Shown piece by piece: positions 1-9,424 of a stretch of 64,000 nt of DNA (position 1 is the stretch's first letter; every line of letters starts with the position of its first letter). A model generated the notes under the pieces. It was given only the letters and a program-made list of their open reading frames with translations. It was not told the DNA's origin and did no database searches. A program made the translations under genes and the position numbers. Source of the stretch: Mycobacterium paraense (GTDB taxonomy: Bacteria; Actinomycetota; Actinomycetes; Mycobacteriales; Mycobacteriaceae); NCBI RefSeq assembly GCF_002101815.1, contig NZ_LQPM01000013.1, positions 186,001-250,000 of the forward strand, written 5' to 3'.

Positions 1-717
1 GGCAACCGGGTGACGCTGGACGCCCAACGGTTCGCCCAGCTCGGCAGCTGGAGCGGCCGCATCGCCATCGACGGCGAGGAGATCCCGGTCGACCCCGCGA
101 CCTGGCTCGGCAGCCGCGACCGGTCCTGGGGCATCCGGCCCATCGGCGAGCCCGAGCCGGCGGGCCGGCCCGCCGATCCGCCCTTCGAGGGGATGTGGTG
201 GCTCTACGTGCCGATGGCGTTCGAGGAGTTCGCGATCGTGCTGATCATCCAGGAGGAGCCCAACGGGTTCCGCTCGCTCAACGACTGCACCCGGGTGTGG
301 CGCGACGGCCGCGTCGAACAGCTGGGCTGGCCGCGGGTCAAGATCCACTACCGGTCCGGCACCCGCATCCCGACCGGGGCGACGATCGACGCGACCGCCC
401 CCGACGGGACCCCGGTCCACTTCGACGTCGAGTCCAAGTTGCCGGTGCCCATCCACGTCGGCGGCGGCTACGGCGGCGACTCGGACTGGCTGCACGGCAT
501 GTGGAAGGGCGAAAAGTTCGTCGAGCGGCTGACTTACGACATGACCGACCCGGCCATCGTCGCGCGGTCGGGCTTCGGCGTGATCGACCACGTGGGCCGT
601 GCGGTGTGCCGCGACGGCGACGGCGATCCGGTGGAGGGGTGGGGCCTCTACGAGCACGGCGCGCTGGGCCGCCACGACCCGTCGGGCTTCTCCGACTGGC
701 TGACCGTCGCGCCGTAG
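1..717 (+). CDS. Conserved hypothetical protein, C-terminal part (5' end outside window)
   Basis: The frame is open from the first base (Gly-Asn-Arg before the GTG at position 10), so this is the last 238 codons of a longer protein; position 10 is only the first start-like codon inside the window. The product is soluble, rich in Trp, Gly and Asp, with a GSRDRSWGIRP motif near residue 37 and repeated short beta-strand-like stretches. This resembles the uncharacterised actinobacterial DUF7064/7065-type proteins with a lipocalin-like fold, but I base that on general appearance only. No signal peptide or membrane segment is visible in the part present. It runs convergently toward the LLM oxidoreductase and is separated from it by 12 bases. 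Function unknown. Confidence 0.7.
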   Translation, partial: GNRVTLDAQRFAQLGSWSGRIAIDGEEIPVDPATWLGSRDRSWGIRPIGEPEPAGRPADPPFEGMWWLYVPMAFEEFAIVLIIQEEPNGFRSLNDCTRVWRDGRVEQLGWPRVKIHYRSGTRIPTGATIDATAPDGTPVHFDVESKLPVPIHVGGGYGGDSDWLHGMWKGEKFVERLTYDMTDPAIVARSGFGVIDHVGRAVCRDGDGDPVEGWGLYEHGALGRHDPSGFSDWLTVAP

Positions 718-729
718 CGGGACTTAGGC

Positions 730-1719
730 CTACTCGCGCAGTTCGTCGACGATCTCGGACAGCGTCTGCAGGTCGATCGGCGTCGGCTGATAGAGGCACA
801 CGGTGTCCGAGACGCCGTCGACGCGCTCGCGGATCCGGGCGGCGATCTCCTTCGGCGTTCCGCAGGCCGCGATGGTGTGCAGCACCTCGTCGTCGATCAG
901 GCCGCCCATCTCCTGCCAGCGGCCCTGCTTGGACATCGCGTTGAGCTCGGGCTGCAGGTCCCCCCAGCCGTGCGCGGCCAGCACCGGCCGGTACGCCGGG
1001 GTGGACCCGTAGAACGCCAGCAGCCGGCGGGTGGCCTCGTGATCGCCATGGTCCGAGCCCGCCGACACGATGATCTCGGGAATGACGACGAAGTCCTCGG
1101 GCCGACGGCCGGCGGCCCGCAGGCCGTCGCGCACCGCCGGCATGGTCGCGTCGTGCAGGAACCGCGTGGTGCCGAACGGCATCACCAGCAGGCCGTCGGC
1201 GTGCCCGGCCACCGCCCGGGTCAGCCGCGGGCCGAGGGCCCCGACGTAGATCGGCGGCGGGCCATACGGATTGGGGCCGGGGCAAAACGTCGGCGTCATC
1301 AGCGTGTGCCGGTAGTAGTCGCCGCGAAAATCCAAGCGGCCGCCCGTCTCCCACGCCTCGAAGATCGCGCGGAGGGCCGCGATCAATTCGGTCATGCGGG
1401 CCACCGGGTGCTCGAACTGGGCGCCGAATCGCTTCTCGATCTGCGGGCGGATCTGGGTGCCCAGGCCGAGGAAGAACCGTCCCTCGCTCAGCAGCTGGTG
1501 ATCGTTGGCCTGGTGCGCCAGGTGGATCGGGTTGCGCGGAAACGCGATCGCCACGTTGGTCATCAGATCCAGGCCGCCCACCGTGGCGGACAGCGTCAGC
1601 GGAGCGAACACGTCGTGCTGGCCCTCGAAGGTGGCCACACCGGTGGCCCCCGCGTCGCGCAGCGCCCGCGCCCGCTCGACCGCGCCCACCGGCCCGTACA
1701 ACGCGGTGAAGACCTTCAT
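730..1719 (-). CDS. F420-dependent LLM-class oxidoreductase (TIGR03617-like)
   Basis: A 329-residue luciferase-like monooxygenase-fold protein. The N-terminal strand (MKVFTALYGPVG), the GRFFLGLGTQ motif around residue 80, the central PPIYVGALGPRLTRAVAGHADG block and the C-terminal CGTPKEIAARIRER block are standard for actinobacterial LLM proteins that use reduced cofactor F420 to reduce or oxidise small organic substrates. The length is normal for the family. The start is an ATG preceded by AGGTGG. It is divergent from the downstream amine oxidase gene across 79 bases, which could hold promoters for both. The substrate cannot be read from sequence. F420 use is a family property, not shown directly. 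Confidence 0.88.
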   Translation of the reverse strand: MKVFTALYGPVGAVERARALRDAGATGVATFEGQHDVFAPLTLSATVGGLDLMTNVAIAFPRNPIHLAHQANDHQLLSEGRFFLGLGTQIRPQIEKRFGAQFEHPVARMTELIAALRAIFEAWETGGRLDFRGDYYRHTLMTPTFCPGPNPYGPPPIYVGALGPRLTRAVAGHADGLLVMPFGTTRFLHDATMPAVRDGLRAAGRRPEDFVVIPEIIVSAGSDHGDHEATRRLLAFYGSTPAYRPVLAAHGWGDLQPELNAMSKQGRWQEMGGLIDDEVLHTIAACGTPKEIAARIRERVDGVSDTVCLYQPTPIDLQTLSEIVDELRE

Positions 1720-1798
1720 CTGGCCACCTGAGCACCTACTTAGACGAGCAATGGAAATTTATCGTACGAAATCGTCGAAATGCGGTTGACTAGGGGAC

Positions 1799-3145
1799 GT
1801 GACGAAGCCGCCGCCGGTTGTCGACGTGGTCGTGGTCGGCGCCGGCTTTGCCGGGCTGTCCGCGGCGCGCGAGCTGACGCGACAGGGCCACGACGTGCTG
1901 GTGTTCGAGGGGCGTGACCGGGTCGGCGGCCGCTCGTTCACCGGCAGCGTCGCCGGGTTGCCCGCCGACCTGGGCGGCACTTTCGTGGGCCCGACCCAGG
2001 ACGCCGTCCTGGCGCTGGCCGCCGAGCTCGAGGTCCCGACGACCCCGACCCACCACGACGGCAAGAACGTCATCCACTGGCGCGGCTGGGCGCGTCCGTA
2101 CCACGGCACCATTCCCAAGCTCTCGCTGACCGGGCTGCTCGACATCGGCCGACTCCGTTGGCAATTCGAGCGGATCGCCCGCAGCGTCCCGGTGGCGGAG
2201 CCGTGGGATGCGCGCCGCGCGCGCGAGCTGGACGGCATGTCGCTCGGCGGGTGGCTGCGCTCGGTGCGCGCCAGCGCCTCCTCGCACGACCTGATGGCCA
2301 TCGTGGCCCGGGTGACGTGGGGCTGCGAACCCGACGAGGTGTCGATGCTGCACGCCGCCCGCTACGTGCACGCCGCCGGGGGTCTGGACCCGCTGCTCGA
2401 CGTCGAAAACGGCGCCCAGCAGGACCGCTTCCCCGGCGGCACCCAGCAGATCGCCGAGGCGGCGGCCGCCGAGCTGGGTGAGCGCGTGGTGCTGAACGCG
2501 CCGGTGCGGCGCATCGAGCGGCACGGCTCGGGGGTCACGGTGACCACCGACGCCGGTTCGGCCGAGGCCGGCTTCGTCATCGTCGCCGTCCCGCCGGCCC
2601 ACCGGGCGTCGATCGAGTTCGCTCCCCCGCTGCCCGACGAGTACGAGCAACTCGCCCGCAATTGGCCGCAGGGCCGGCTCAGCAAGGCCTACGCCGCCTA
2701 CGAGACACCGTTCTGGCGGGCCGACGGGTTCTCCGGGCAGGCGCTTTCCGACCAGGGCCCGGTGTTCATCACCTTCGACGTCAGCCCGCACGCCGACGGG
2801 CCGGGCATCCTGATGGGCTTCGTCGACGCCCGCGCCTTCGACTCGCTGCCCTCCGAGCAGCGCCGCCGCGACGCGCTGCGCTGCTTCGCGTCGCTGTTCG
2901 GCGACGAAGCGCTCAAACCCCTCGACTACGTCGACCAGCGTTGGGGCGCAGAGCATTTCGCGCCGGGCGGCCCGACCGCGGCGGTGCCGCCGGGGTCGTG
3001 GACCCGGTTCGGGCCGTGGCTGCGCGAGCCGGTCGGGCCGATCCACTGGGCCGGCACCGAGACCGCCGACGAGTGGACCGGCTTCCTCGACGGGGCTGTC
3101 AGATCGGGCCAGCGGGCGGCCGCCGAGATCACCGCCCGGCTATGA
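1799..3145 (+). CDS. Flavin monoamine oxidase family protein
   Basis: A 448-residue FAD amine oxidase. The dinucleotide-binding [13 protein letters not shown] motif lies at about residues 14-26, followed by the typical [11 protein letters not shown] and the GTFVGPTQ substrate-side motif. The C-terminal [17 protein letters not shown] block near residue 415 is the hallmark FAD-contact segment of monoamine oxidases. It should oxidise primary or secondary amines to imines with release of peroxide. The start is GTG 1799, with AGGGGAC just upstream. No signal peptide is seen, so it is cytosolic, unlike the second amine oxidase at 4256. Its last six bases overlap the end of the convergent hydrolase gene. 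The family (AofH-like) is clear; the substrate is not. Confidence 0.88.
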   Translation: MTKPPPVVDVVVVGAGFAGLSAARELTRQGHDVLVFEGRDRVGGRSFTGSVAGLPADLGGTFVGPTQDAVLALAAELEVPTTPTHHDGKNVIHWRGWARPYHGTIPKLSLTGLLDIGRLRWQFERIARSVPVAEPWDARRARELDGMSLGGWLRSVRASASSHDLMAIVARVTWGCEPDEVSMLHAARYVHAAGGLDPLLDVENGAQQDRFPGGTQQIAEAAAAELGERVVLNAPVRRIERHGSGVTVTTDAGSAEAGFVIVAVPPAHRASIEFAPPLPDEYEQLARNWPQGRLSKAYAAYETPFWRADGFSGQALSDQGPVFITFDVSPHADGPGILMGFVDARAFDSLPSEQRRRDALRCFASLFGDEALKPLDYVDQRWGAEHFAPGGPTAAVPPGSWTRFGPWLREPVGPIHWAGTETADEWTGFLDGAVRSGQRAAAEITARL

Positions 3146-4105
3146 GCTGATCCGGCTCACCCGCACGTCGCGGGCCACCGATTCGACCAGGGCCCGCAGG
3201 TGCCGGTTGACCTCCCGCGGCTGTTCCAGCATCGAGCAGTGCCCGCCGGGCAGTTCGACCAGGCCGACGACGTTGGGCGCCGTGCGCGCGATCCGGCGGG
3301 ACTGCGCGATCGGCGTCAGCCGGTCGCGCTGGCTGCCGATGACCAGCGTCGGCACCGTCAGCCCGTCGAGGTCGAGATGCCGCGACCCCAGCGCGCCGAC
3401 GAGCATCTTCGCGCAGCCGCCGCGCCCGGCCGGCGAGGTCTGGGCGAACAGGTCGTAGACCACGCGCGCGGCACCCGGGTCGGCGTCCTGGCCGACCGCC
3501 AGCATCGCGACGACGTAGCGGCTGGGGATGCGGGCCCCGGGCGGCAGCGGAAACCCGCCGAACGCCGTGATCAGGCCGCGGGCGGCCAGCACTCGCGCCT
3601 CGGAAAGCCCGCGCGGCACCGACAGCAGTTTCACCTGGCGCACCAGATCGCCGGTGGTGGTGTTGATCAGCGCGACGGCGTCGGCGCGCCGGCTGACCTG
3701 CCGGCGATACCGCGCGGACCAGGCGGCGATGGCGATGCCGCCCATCGAGTGACCGGCCAGCACAGCGCGCTCGTGCGGCGCCAATGTCGCCTCCAGCACC
3801 GAATCCAGGTCGGCGGCAAGGAGTTTGAGGCTGTAGCCGCCGCGGCGCGGGACGCCGCTGCGCCCGTGCCCGCGGTGGTCGAACGCGATGACCCGGTAAT
3901 CGGTGGCCAGGTCGCGGATCTGGTGCCCCCAGGCGCGGATGGCGCAGGTGATCCCGTGCGTGAGCACGATCGGATAGCCCTCCGGCGGGCCGAAAACCTC
4001 TGCGTGCAAACGGGTTCCGTCGACGGCGCGCACGGTCACGACGCGGCTTGGCGGCAGGTCGTCGGGGAGCCGCTCAGCTGTTCGATTCGATGACACAGCA
4101 CTCAT
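3140..4105 (-). CDS. Alpha/beta-fold hydrolase
   Basis: A 321-residue alpha/beta hydrolase. The oxyanion-hole region is [12 protein letters not shown] (around residue 50), the nucleophile elbow is GHSMGG with Ser120, and a late [13 protein letters not shown] segment supplies the catalytic His; an Asp in GSQRDRLTP can complete the triad. The fold resembles esterases or epoxide-hydrolase-like enzymes, and no specific substrate can be assigned. I chose the ATG at 4105 because GGGGGAG precedes it; the frame stays open upstream to 4171 with a less typical sequence. It is convergent and slightly overlapping with the amine oxidase gene, and divergent from the second amine oxidase across about 150 bases. 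Confidence 0.85.
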   Translation of the reverse strand: MSAVSSNRTAERLPDDLPPSRVVTVRAVDGTRLHAEVFGPPEGYPIVLTHGITCAIRAWGHQIRDLATDYRVIAFDHRGHGRSGVPRRGGYSLKLLAADLDSVLEATLAPHERAVLAGHSMGGIAIAAWSARYRRQVSRRADAVALINTTTGDLVRQVKLLSVPRGLSEARVLAARGLITAFGGFPLPPGARIPSRYVVAMLAVGQDADPGAARVVYDLFAQTSPAGRGGCAKMLVGALGSRHLDLDGLTVPTLVIGSQRDRLTPIAQSRRIARTAPNVVGLVELPGGHCSMLEQPREVNRHLRALVESVARDVRVSRISS

Positions 4106-4255
4106 CGCCGCTCCCCCTTCGAACGCGGCCCCGTCGCCGCACTCCGGATGTAGCCGAAGTGTAGCCCGCACTCAACGACGAACTGGTGAAAACGGCCCAT
4201 TACACGCCGCCAATTTGGGCACGATCGTCCAACAACCTGTGAGACGCTGACAGCC

Positions 4256-5623
4256 GTGTACCCGATGTCCCGTCGGGAGTTCCTCGCGGCCACGACGAGC
4301 CTGGCCGGCGGCGGGCTGGCGGCCGCCTGCGCGTCGGGTCCCCCGCCCGCTCCGGACACGCTGTCGGACAATAAGGCCGTGCTCGTCGTGGGCGCCGGCA
4401 TGGCGGGCCTGGCGGCCGCGCGCATCCTCGCCGACGCGGGATGGCCGGTGCGCGTCATCGAGGCCCGCGACCGCATCGGCGGGCGGGTGCACACCGACCG
4501 CGACTGGGGCGTGCCGCTGGAGATGGGCGCGTCCTGGATCCACGGCACGACGGACAATCCGCTGATGGAGCTCGCCCGGCAGGCGCGGGCCCAGCTCGCC
4601 CCCACCGACTATTACGGGTGGGCGAAGCTCGCGGTCGATCCGCGACTCCCGCGGCTGGACTACGACCCGGACACCTGGCGCACCTTCGTCAAGCGGGCCC
4701 GGGGTCACGTCGACGGCGGCAGCCTCGGCGCCGCGGTGGACGCCGCGGCCGCCCGCGCGGGGCTTTCCGATGCCGACCGGGCGCAGCTGGGTTTCTACGT
4801 CACCACCGAGATCGAGGACGAATACGCCGCGGGCGCGGATCACCTGTCGGCCAACACCTTTGACCACGGCGACTACGCCGGCGGCGACCAGGACGTCGTC
4901 ACGAGCGGCTACGACGCGCTGCCGCGGCTGCTCGCCGAGGGCCTGCAGATCCAGCTCAAGACGCCGGTCACCGCGATCGCGCGGCGCGAGGACTCCGTCG
5001 TCGTGCGCGCCAAGAACCGCTCCTTCGAGGGGCCCGCGGCGATCGTCACGGTGCCGTTGGGCGTCCTGAAATCCGGTGCGATCGCTTTCGATCCGCCGCT
5101 TCCCGACCCCCAGTTGCGAGCGGTGAACGCGCTCGGCTTCGGCGTGCTGTCCAAGAGCTTCTTCCGTTTCAGCCGGCGCAGCTGGGACGTCGAGAACGCC
5201 TTCTACCAGTACATCGGCGCCGAGCCCGGCGCCTGGTCGCAATGGTTCAGCCTGCCCAGCGCCGCGGGGCCAATCGTGTTGGCCTTCAACGCCGGTGAGC
5301 GCGGCCGGTGGGCGGAGTCGGCGTCGCCGACGGAGCTGATGTCCAGCGCGCTGCCCGTCGCGCGCCGGCTGTTCGGCGACGACGTCTCGGCGGTCGAGGT
5401 CCGGAGCTCGAACTGGGCCGCGGACCCGTACGCGCTCGGCTCGTATTCGTTCCATGCCCCCGGTTCCGGGCTGAGCGATCGTCGCCGGCTGGCCGAACCG
5501 ATCGGCGACCGGCTTTACCTCGCCGGTGAGGCCGTGGGCGTCAACAACCCGGCCACCGTGACCGGCGCCGTGGTCAGCGGCCGTACCGCCGCCGCCCAGT
5601 TGATGCGCCGCTGGAGCGGCTGA
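4256..5623 (+). CDS. Exported flavin amine oxidase, probable Tat lipoprotein
   Basis: This 455-residue protein starts with a twin-arginine signal (SRREFLAATTSLAGGGLAAAC). The cysteine in LAAAC looks like a lipobox, so I expect export through Tat and lipid anchoring at the outer face of the membrane. The mature part has VGAGMAGLAAARIL (FAD binding), EARDRIGGRVHTD, GASWIHG and a C-terminal LYLAGEAVGVNNPATVTGAV block, all typical of flavin amine/polyamine oxidases. An exported cofactor-loaded enzyme fits Tat use. Starts at GTG 4256 or ATG 4265 are both possible; neither has a strong ribosome site. It differs from the cytosolic paralogue at 1799 mainly by this signal. Substrate unknown. Confidence 0.86.
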   Translation: MYPMSRREFLAATTSLAGGGLAAACASGPPPAPDTLSDNKAVLVVGAGMAGLAAARILADAGWPVRVIEARDRIGGRVHTDRDWGVPLEMGASWIHGTTDNPLMELARQARAQLAPTDYYGWAKLAVDPRLPRLDYDPDTWRTFVKRARGHVDGGSLGAAVDAAAARAGLSDADRAQLGFYVTTEIEDEYAAGADHLSANTFDHGDYAGGDQDVVTSGYDALPRLLAEGLQIQLKTPVTAIARREDSVVVRAKNRSFEGPAAIVTVPLGVLKSGAIAFDPPLPDPQLRAVNALGFGVLSKSFFRFSRRSWDVENAFYQYIGAEPGAWSQWFSLPSAAGPIVLAFNAGERGRWAESASPTELMSSALPVARRLFGDDVSAVEVRSSNWAADPYALGSYSFHAPGSGLSDRRRLAEPIGDRLYLAGEAVGVNNPATVTGAVVSGRTAAAQLMRRWSG

Positions 5624-5633
5624 GGGTGGGTGG

Positions 5634-6080
5634 CTACGCGCCTTCCAGCGCGTGGGCGCAGGCGTCGAGGATGGCGCCAAAGCTGTTGCACAGCAGCCGA
5701 TAGCTGAGGGCCTCCAACAGCTTTCCCCCGGCCCATGCCGGGTGGGTGTAGTTGCTCAGCCAGTCGACGTGGGTGCCGTCACCGGAGGCGCTGAACGTCA
5801 GCGTGCCGCCCTCGTGGTTGAACGGTGGGAAAGACCGGAGGATGAGGTAGGAGTAGCTCTGCGGCCGGTCGTAGGCCGTGAACTCCTCGCGGAACCAGGT
5901 GCCGATCCCGACCACCTCGCGCAGCGCGCCCGCCTGGTGCCCCGGCGAATCCTTGGCGTACCCGGCCCTCAGGACCAGCGGAGCGGCGGCCAGGTTCACC
6001 GGGTCGGCCAGCCAGTCGAATACCCGTTCCGGCGGCGCGGCGATCGTTCGTTCCAAGTGGATCTGGACCATCCCACACAT
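5634..6080 (-). CDS. SRPBCC (START/Bet v1-like) family protein
   Basis: About 148 residues with the SRPBCC signature: an initial strand (VQIHLERTIAAPPERVFDWLAD), a central REEFTAYDRPQSYSY stretch, a THVDWLSNYTH strand and a long C-terminal helix ending in ALEGA. Such proteins bind hydrophobic ligands or act as polyketide cyclase-like enzymes; function cannot be specified. Starts at 6080 or 6071 are both plausible; the frame stays open further upstream into the divergent AraC gene, which I consider artefactual. It is convergent with the exported amine oxidase (10-base gap). Confidence 0.78.
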   Translation of the reverse strand: MCGMVQIHLERTIAAPPERVFDWLADPVNLAAAPLVLRAGYAKDSPGHQAGALREVVGIGTWFREEFTAYDRPQSYSYLILRSFPPFNHEGGTLTFSASGDGTHVDWLSNYTHPAWAGGKLLEALSYRLLCNSFGAILDACAHALEGA

Positions 6081-6132
6081 GCTAGCCGCCGTGTCTGACT
6101 CATCATTGTGTAGCGTCAACGGACGGTGGCCG

Positions 6133-7083
6133 ATGAGAACGCTGTTGTTGGACACGCAGGACCTGGGTGAGGCCGAGCAGATCCTTGGCCGGACCTACGC
6201 CGCCGTGCGCATCAGCGGCACGGCAGCCGATGCCACCCGGATGAAAATTTCGAGGACCTCGGTGGGCCCGCTGACCATCGACGACGCCGAGGTGGGCTAC
6301 GAGTTCAGTTACGACGCCGAGCCGCCCGAAAAGATTTTTTTGTGCCGGGTGCGTTCCGGCCTTATCGAGGAGCGCCTGCCGGCGGGGGCGACGAATTCCG
6401 TTGGCGCCGGGGAGATCCTGCCCATCGGCGCGCTCGACGTGCCATTCGGCGGTCGCGTGAGCCGCGCGCGCTGCGACATTGTCACGGTCGACAGGGGGCT
6501 GTTCGACCGGGTGGCGGCGGGCGAAGACGGCCGGCCGGGCCGGATTCGATTGACCGACTCGCGACCGATATCGGCGGCCGCCGGCCGGCAGGTGGCGCGG
6601 GCCGTGGACTATCTGCGCGACGGGCTGCCGATCGACCCGGCGGCCGGGGGCGCGACGCTGATCGCCGCCACCGCGATGCAGCACCTGGCGGCCACCATGC
6701 TCGCCGCTTTCCCGAACAACGCTTTGCTGGATCCGACGATCGAGGATCGGCGCGACACCACGCCCGCACTGCTGCGGCGCGCCATCGCCTTCATCGAGGA
6801 ACACGCCGACACCGACATCGCCGTCGCCGACATCGCCCGCGCCACCTACGTCACCCCGCGCGCGATCCAGCTGATGTTCCGTCGCCACCGCGATTGCACG
6901 CCAATGGAATACCTGCGCCGGATCCGGCTGCACCACGCGCACCAGGATCTGCTGGCCGCCAGCCGGGCGCACAGCACGGTCGCGCAGATCGCGGCCAAAT
7001 GGGGGTTCGCGCACACCGGCCGGTTCGCCGTCTACTACCGACAGGTCTACGGGCAAAGCCCGCATACCACGCTGCGCGACTGA
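6133..7083 (+). CDS. AraC-family transcriptional regulator
   Basis: A 316-residue regulator with an N-terminal ligand-sensing/AraC-binding-like domain and a C-terminal double helix-turn-helix of roughly 100 residues. The DNA-binding part contains IAFIEEHADTDIAVADIAR, TYVTPRAIQLMFRRH and the closing AHTGRFAVYYRQVYGQSPHTTL typical of AraC/XylS proteins. The start chosen is ATG 6133 (MRTLLLDTQDLGEAEQ); the frame is open upstream but antisense to the SRPBCC gene. It faces a close paralogue (7099-8181) tail to tail with only 15 bases between their stops. Target genes are unknown; the divergent SRPBCC gene is a natural candidate. Confidence 0.87.
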   Translation: MRTLLLDTQDLGEAEQILGRTYAAVRISGTAADATRMKISRTSVGPLTIDDAEVGYEFSYDAEPPEKIFLCRVRSGLIEERLPAGATNSVGAGEILPIGALDVPFGGRVSRARCDIVTVDRGLFDRVAAGEDGRPGRIRLTDSRPISAAAGRQVARAVDYLRDGLPIDPAAGGATLIAATAMQHLAATMLAAFPNNALLDPTIEDRRDTTPALLRRAIAFIEEHADTDIAVADIARATYVTPRAIQLMFRRHRDCTPMEYLRRIRLHHAHQDLLAASRAHSTVAQIAAKWGFAHTGRFAVYYRQVYGQSPHTTLRD

Positions 7084-7098
7084 CGCCGCGATCGACAG

Positions 7099-8181
7099 CT
7101 ACGTCACCTGTTTGAGCGTGGTGTGCGGGCTCTGGCCGTAGGTCTGCCGATACAGCACCGCGAAGCGGCCGGTGTGCGCGAAGCCCCAACGCTGCGCGAT
7201 CTCGGTGACGGTGCTGTTGGACGGCGCCGCGGCGATCAGCTCGTCGTGCGCGCGGTGCAGCCGAACACGGCGAACGTATTCGGTGGGCGTGGTATCGAGC
7301 TGGCGCCGGAAGAGGTACTGCACCGCCCTGGGGGTGAGGTGGACCGCGCCGGCGATGTCGTTGATGCTCACGTCGCCGGCGGCATGACGGTGGATGAAGG
7401 CCACCGCCTCCTTGAGGGCGTCCGGGAGCGCGGGGTCGCCGGCCAGGTCCTGCTCGGTTGCGTTGGACGGGTAGCACTCGAGCAGCGCGCCGGCCAACAA
7501 CGGGGCCAGCGCGGCCACGATCAGCGGCTGCTGGGCGGTGTCCGGCGCGGCCAGCGTCGCGGTCACGTAGTCCAGCGCCCGATGCCAGGCGCGCACGGCG
7601 CCGCGCGAGCGCGGGCGCCAGTTCAGGAACCGGACCTGGTGCGACGGCGGGGCGTGCCCGTCCGCGGCGACCCGGTGCAGCGCGTCCGGCGCGATGCTCA
7701 CGACGTCGAACCGCGCGCCGCTCACCCGGAGCGCGCACGACATGCCGTGGGCGACCAGGATGGGGCAATCGACGCTGGGGAAGGGCCCACCCGTCACGGA
7801 CAACGCCCCCGCACGGGGCTGGATCACGACAACGGTGTCGGCGGGCGGGATTTCCAAGATCAGCTGATCGTGGATCGTCACCTCGTCGATCGCCATCGAA
7901 GCCGTCGAACAACGCCGGTGGGTGACCGTCGAGCGGCTCGTCATCCCGCCGACGCGCCAGCCGGGCGTGTAAGCGCCGGCGTAGAACCGGCGGATGGCCT
8001 CCGGTTCGAGGATGCGGAATTGCTCGTACCGAACCGCAGACGGACTCGCGGCCGGCACGTCGGGCGCGAGGGTGTCATCACGGGTGGGACGCAGATCGAC
8101 CTGGATCGCATTGGGCTCCCCGGCCGCGCCGACGACGAAGCCGTCCGCTGCGTCGGCGATGGCGGTCACCGGGGGGGGCAC
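7099..8181 (-). CDS. AraC-family transcriptional regulator (paralogue of the convergent gene)
   Basis: A 360-residue AraC/XylS protein. Residues from about 255 on form the DNA-binding domain (VAFIHRHAAGDVSINDIAG, LTPRAVQYLFRRQ, then AHTGRFAVLYRQTYGQSPH), close in sequence to the neighbour at 6133. The N-terminal part carries a cupin-like sensing domain. The annotated GTG at 8181 is uncertain: codons 2-4 are a run of eight C (plus-strand G 8171-8178) and no ribosome site is visible. An in-frame GTG at 8169, or a later start, is possible. It lies 28 bases upstream of, and on the same strand as the end of, the glycosyltransferase gene 8210-9358, so the two could be co-transcribed. Confidence 0.84.
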   Translation of the reverse strand: MPPPVTAIADAADGFVVGAAGEPNAIQVDLRPTRDDTLAPDVPAASPSAVRYEQFRILEPEAIRRFYAGAYTPGWRVGGMTSRSTVTHRRCSTASMAIDEVTIHDQLILEIPPADTVVVIQPRAGALSVTGGPFPSVDCPILVAHGMSCALRVSGARFDVVSIAPDALHRVAADGHAPPSHQVRFLNWRPRSRGAVRAWHRALDYVTATLAAPDTAQQPLIVAALAPLLAGALLECYPSNATEQDLAGDPALPDALKEAVAFIHRHAAGDVSINDIAGAVHLTPRAVQYLFRRQLDTTPTEYVRRVRLHRAHDELIAAAPSNSTVTEIAQRWGFAHTGRFAVLYRQTYGQSPHTTLKQVT

Positions 8182-8209
8182 AGCGAATAGGGGGTCGTCA
8201 ACGATGCCA

Positions 8210-9358
8210 TCACCGGGCGCCCGTCTGCTCGAACTCCGCGAGCACGCGATGTTGCGGTACGAACTGCCGATAGATGTTCAGCGCGTCGAGCGCGATCCGG
8301 TCCCAGGTGAAGCGCGACACCGCGCGGCTTCGACCGGCCGCTCCCATGCTCTCGCAGTGGAAGCTTTGCGCGAGAAGGCTTCTCAGGGCCGCGGCCAGCG
8401 CCGCGGGGCTGCGCTGCGTCAGCACCTGCCCGGTGACCCCGTCGACCACGGCGTCGGCCAGGACGCCGACGGGCAGCGTCACCACCGCCACGCCGCAGGC
8501 CATGGCCTGCAGCGCCGGGGTGGCCCGCGGCGGCCGCCGTGGCGTGCACGCGACGACGTCGGCGGACCGCAACAGCGAGGGCAAATCGTCGCCGCCCACC
8601 GGGCCCGCGAATCGGACGCGGTCGGAGACGCCCAGCTCGGCGGCCAGGCCTTCGAGCTCGGCCCGCGCCTCGTCCCGGCCGGGGCCGTCGTCGGCGGTCT
8701 CGGCGATGACCAGCTCCGCACCCAGCACCCTGGGGAGCGCCCGGATCGCGACGTCAATCCCGTTGTGTTCCAAGGGGTCAGGCGCCATGCAGAGCACTCG
8801 ATGGAGGCCGTTTCGCGGGGCGGCGGGGCCGACGGGACTGTACCGCTCGACGTCCACGCCGCCGCACAGGCTCGACACCCGGGCCCGGCCGTGCCGCAAC
8901 CGGGCCAGCACGTCGACGTCGGCACCGCATTCGCCGGTCACCCACGCCGCGCCGCGCGCCAACAGCGGCTCGATGCGTTCTCGTTCGCTCTCGAGGGGCT
9001 GCCCCGCCGCCGCTCGTGACGTCACGGCGAGCCCCAGGAAACTCTGCACGGTCGGTAGCCCCTGGCGGCGCGCCGCCAGTTGGGCGGCCAGCCCGCCCAG
9101 CCAGCCGTAGGCGTGGACGACGTCGGGTGCGTCCGACGCCCATAGGCGCTCGAGGGCGGCCGCCCATTCGCCGACATACGGCAGCACGTCCGGGGCGGGG
9201 GAAGCCGCCCGGGGACCGACGCGGATCACCTTCGCGGGGCGCCGGGCGGGTTGGCGGACGTAGGTGGTGGCCTGGTGTCCCCGGGACGCGAGCGCGGCAC
9301 ACAGCAGTTGCGGGTCGTCGGCGGCGAGGTCATCACCGGTGACGATCGCGATCTTCAC
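8210..9358 (-). CDS. Glycosyltransferase family 4-like protein with degenerate EX7E motif
   Basis: A 382-residue GT-B fold protein with an N-terminal Rossmann start (MKIAIVTGDDLAA) and a C-terminal nucleotide-sugar domain (ALPRVLGAELVIAET, then VRFAGPVGGDDLPSLLRSADVVACTPR). Compared with the paralogue at 25328, where [14 protein letters not shown] carries both catalytic-site glutamates, the equivalent stretch here is PPRATPALQAMACG, so both Glu are replaced (Pro and Gln). It may be inactive as a transferase, may use another mechanism, or may bind a sugar nucleotide. An exact SigF-type promoter lies 43 bases upstream, and GGAGGGGG precedes the ATG. No signal peptide. Confidence 0.82.
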   Translation of the reverse strand: MKIAIVTGDDLAADDPQLLCAALASRGHQATTYVRQPARRPAKVIRVGPRAASPAPDVLPYVGEWAAALERLWASDAPDVVHAYGWLGGLAAQLAARRQGLPTVQSFLGLAVTSRAAAGQPLESERERIEPLLARGAAWVTGECGADVDVLARLRHGRARVSSLCGGVDVERYSPVGPAAPRNGLHRVLCMAPDPLEHNGIDVAIRALPRVLGAELVIAETADDGPGRDEARAELEGLAAELGVSDRVRFAGPVGGDDLPSLLRSADVVACTPRRPPRATPALQAMACGVAVVTLPVGVLADAVVDGVTGQVLTQRSPAALAAALRSLLAQSFHCESMGAAGRSRAVSRFTWDRIALDALNIYRQFVPQHRVLAEFEQTGAR

Positions 9359-9400
9359 CAGGACCCCCTCCCGAGCCGACGAAACCAGTACAGAATGTGC

Positions 9401-9424
9401 TACCCGGTCGGACCGAAACGAAAC
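9401..9424 (-). promoter_or_regulatory. SigF-type promoter for glycosyltransferase 8210-9358
   Basis: On the minus strand GTTT (9424-9421), 15 nt, then GGGTA (9405-9401) followed by G. This exactly matches the mycobacterial SigF consensus GTTT-N15-17-GGGTA. The predicted transcript start near 9394 leaves a leader of about 36 nt containing the ribosome site. Confidence 0.68.
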
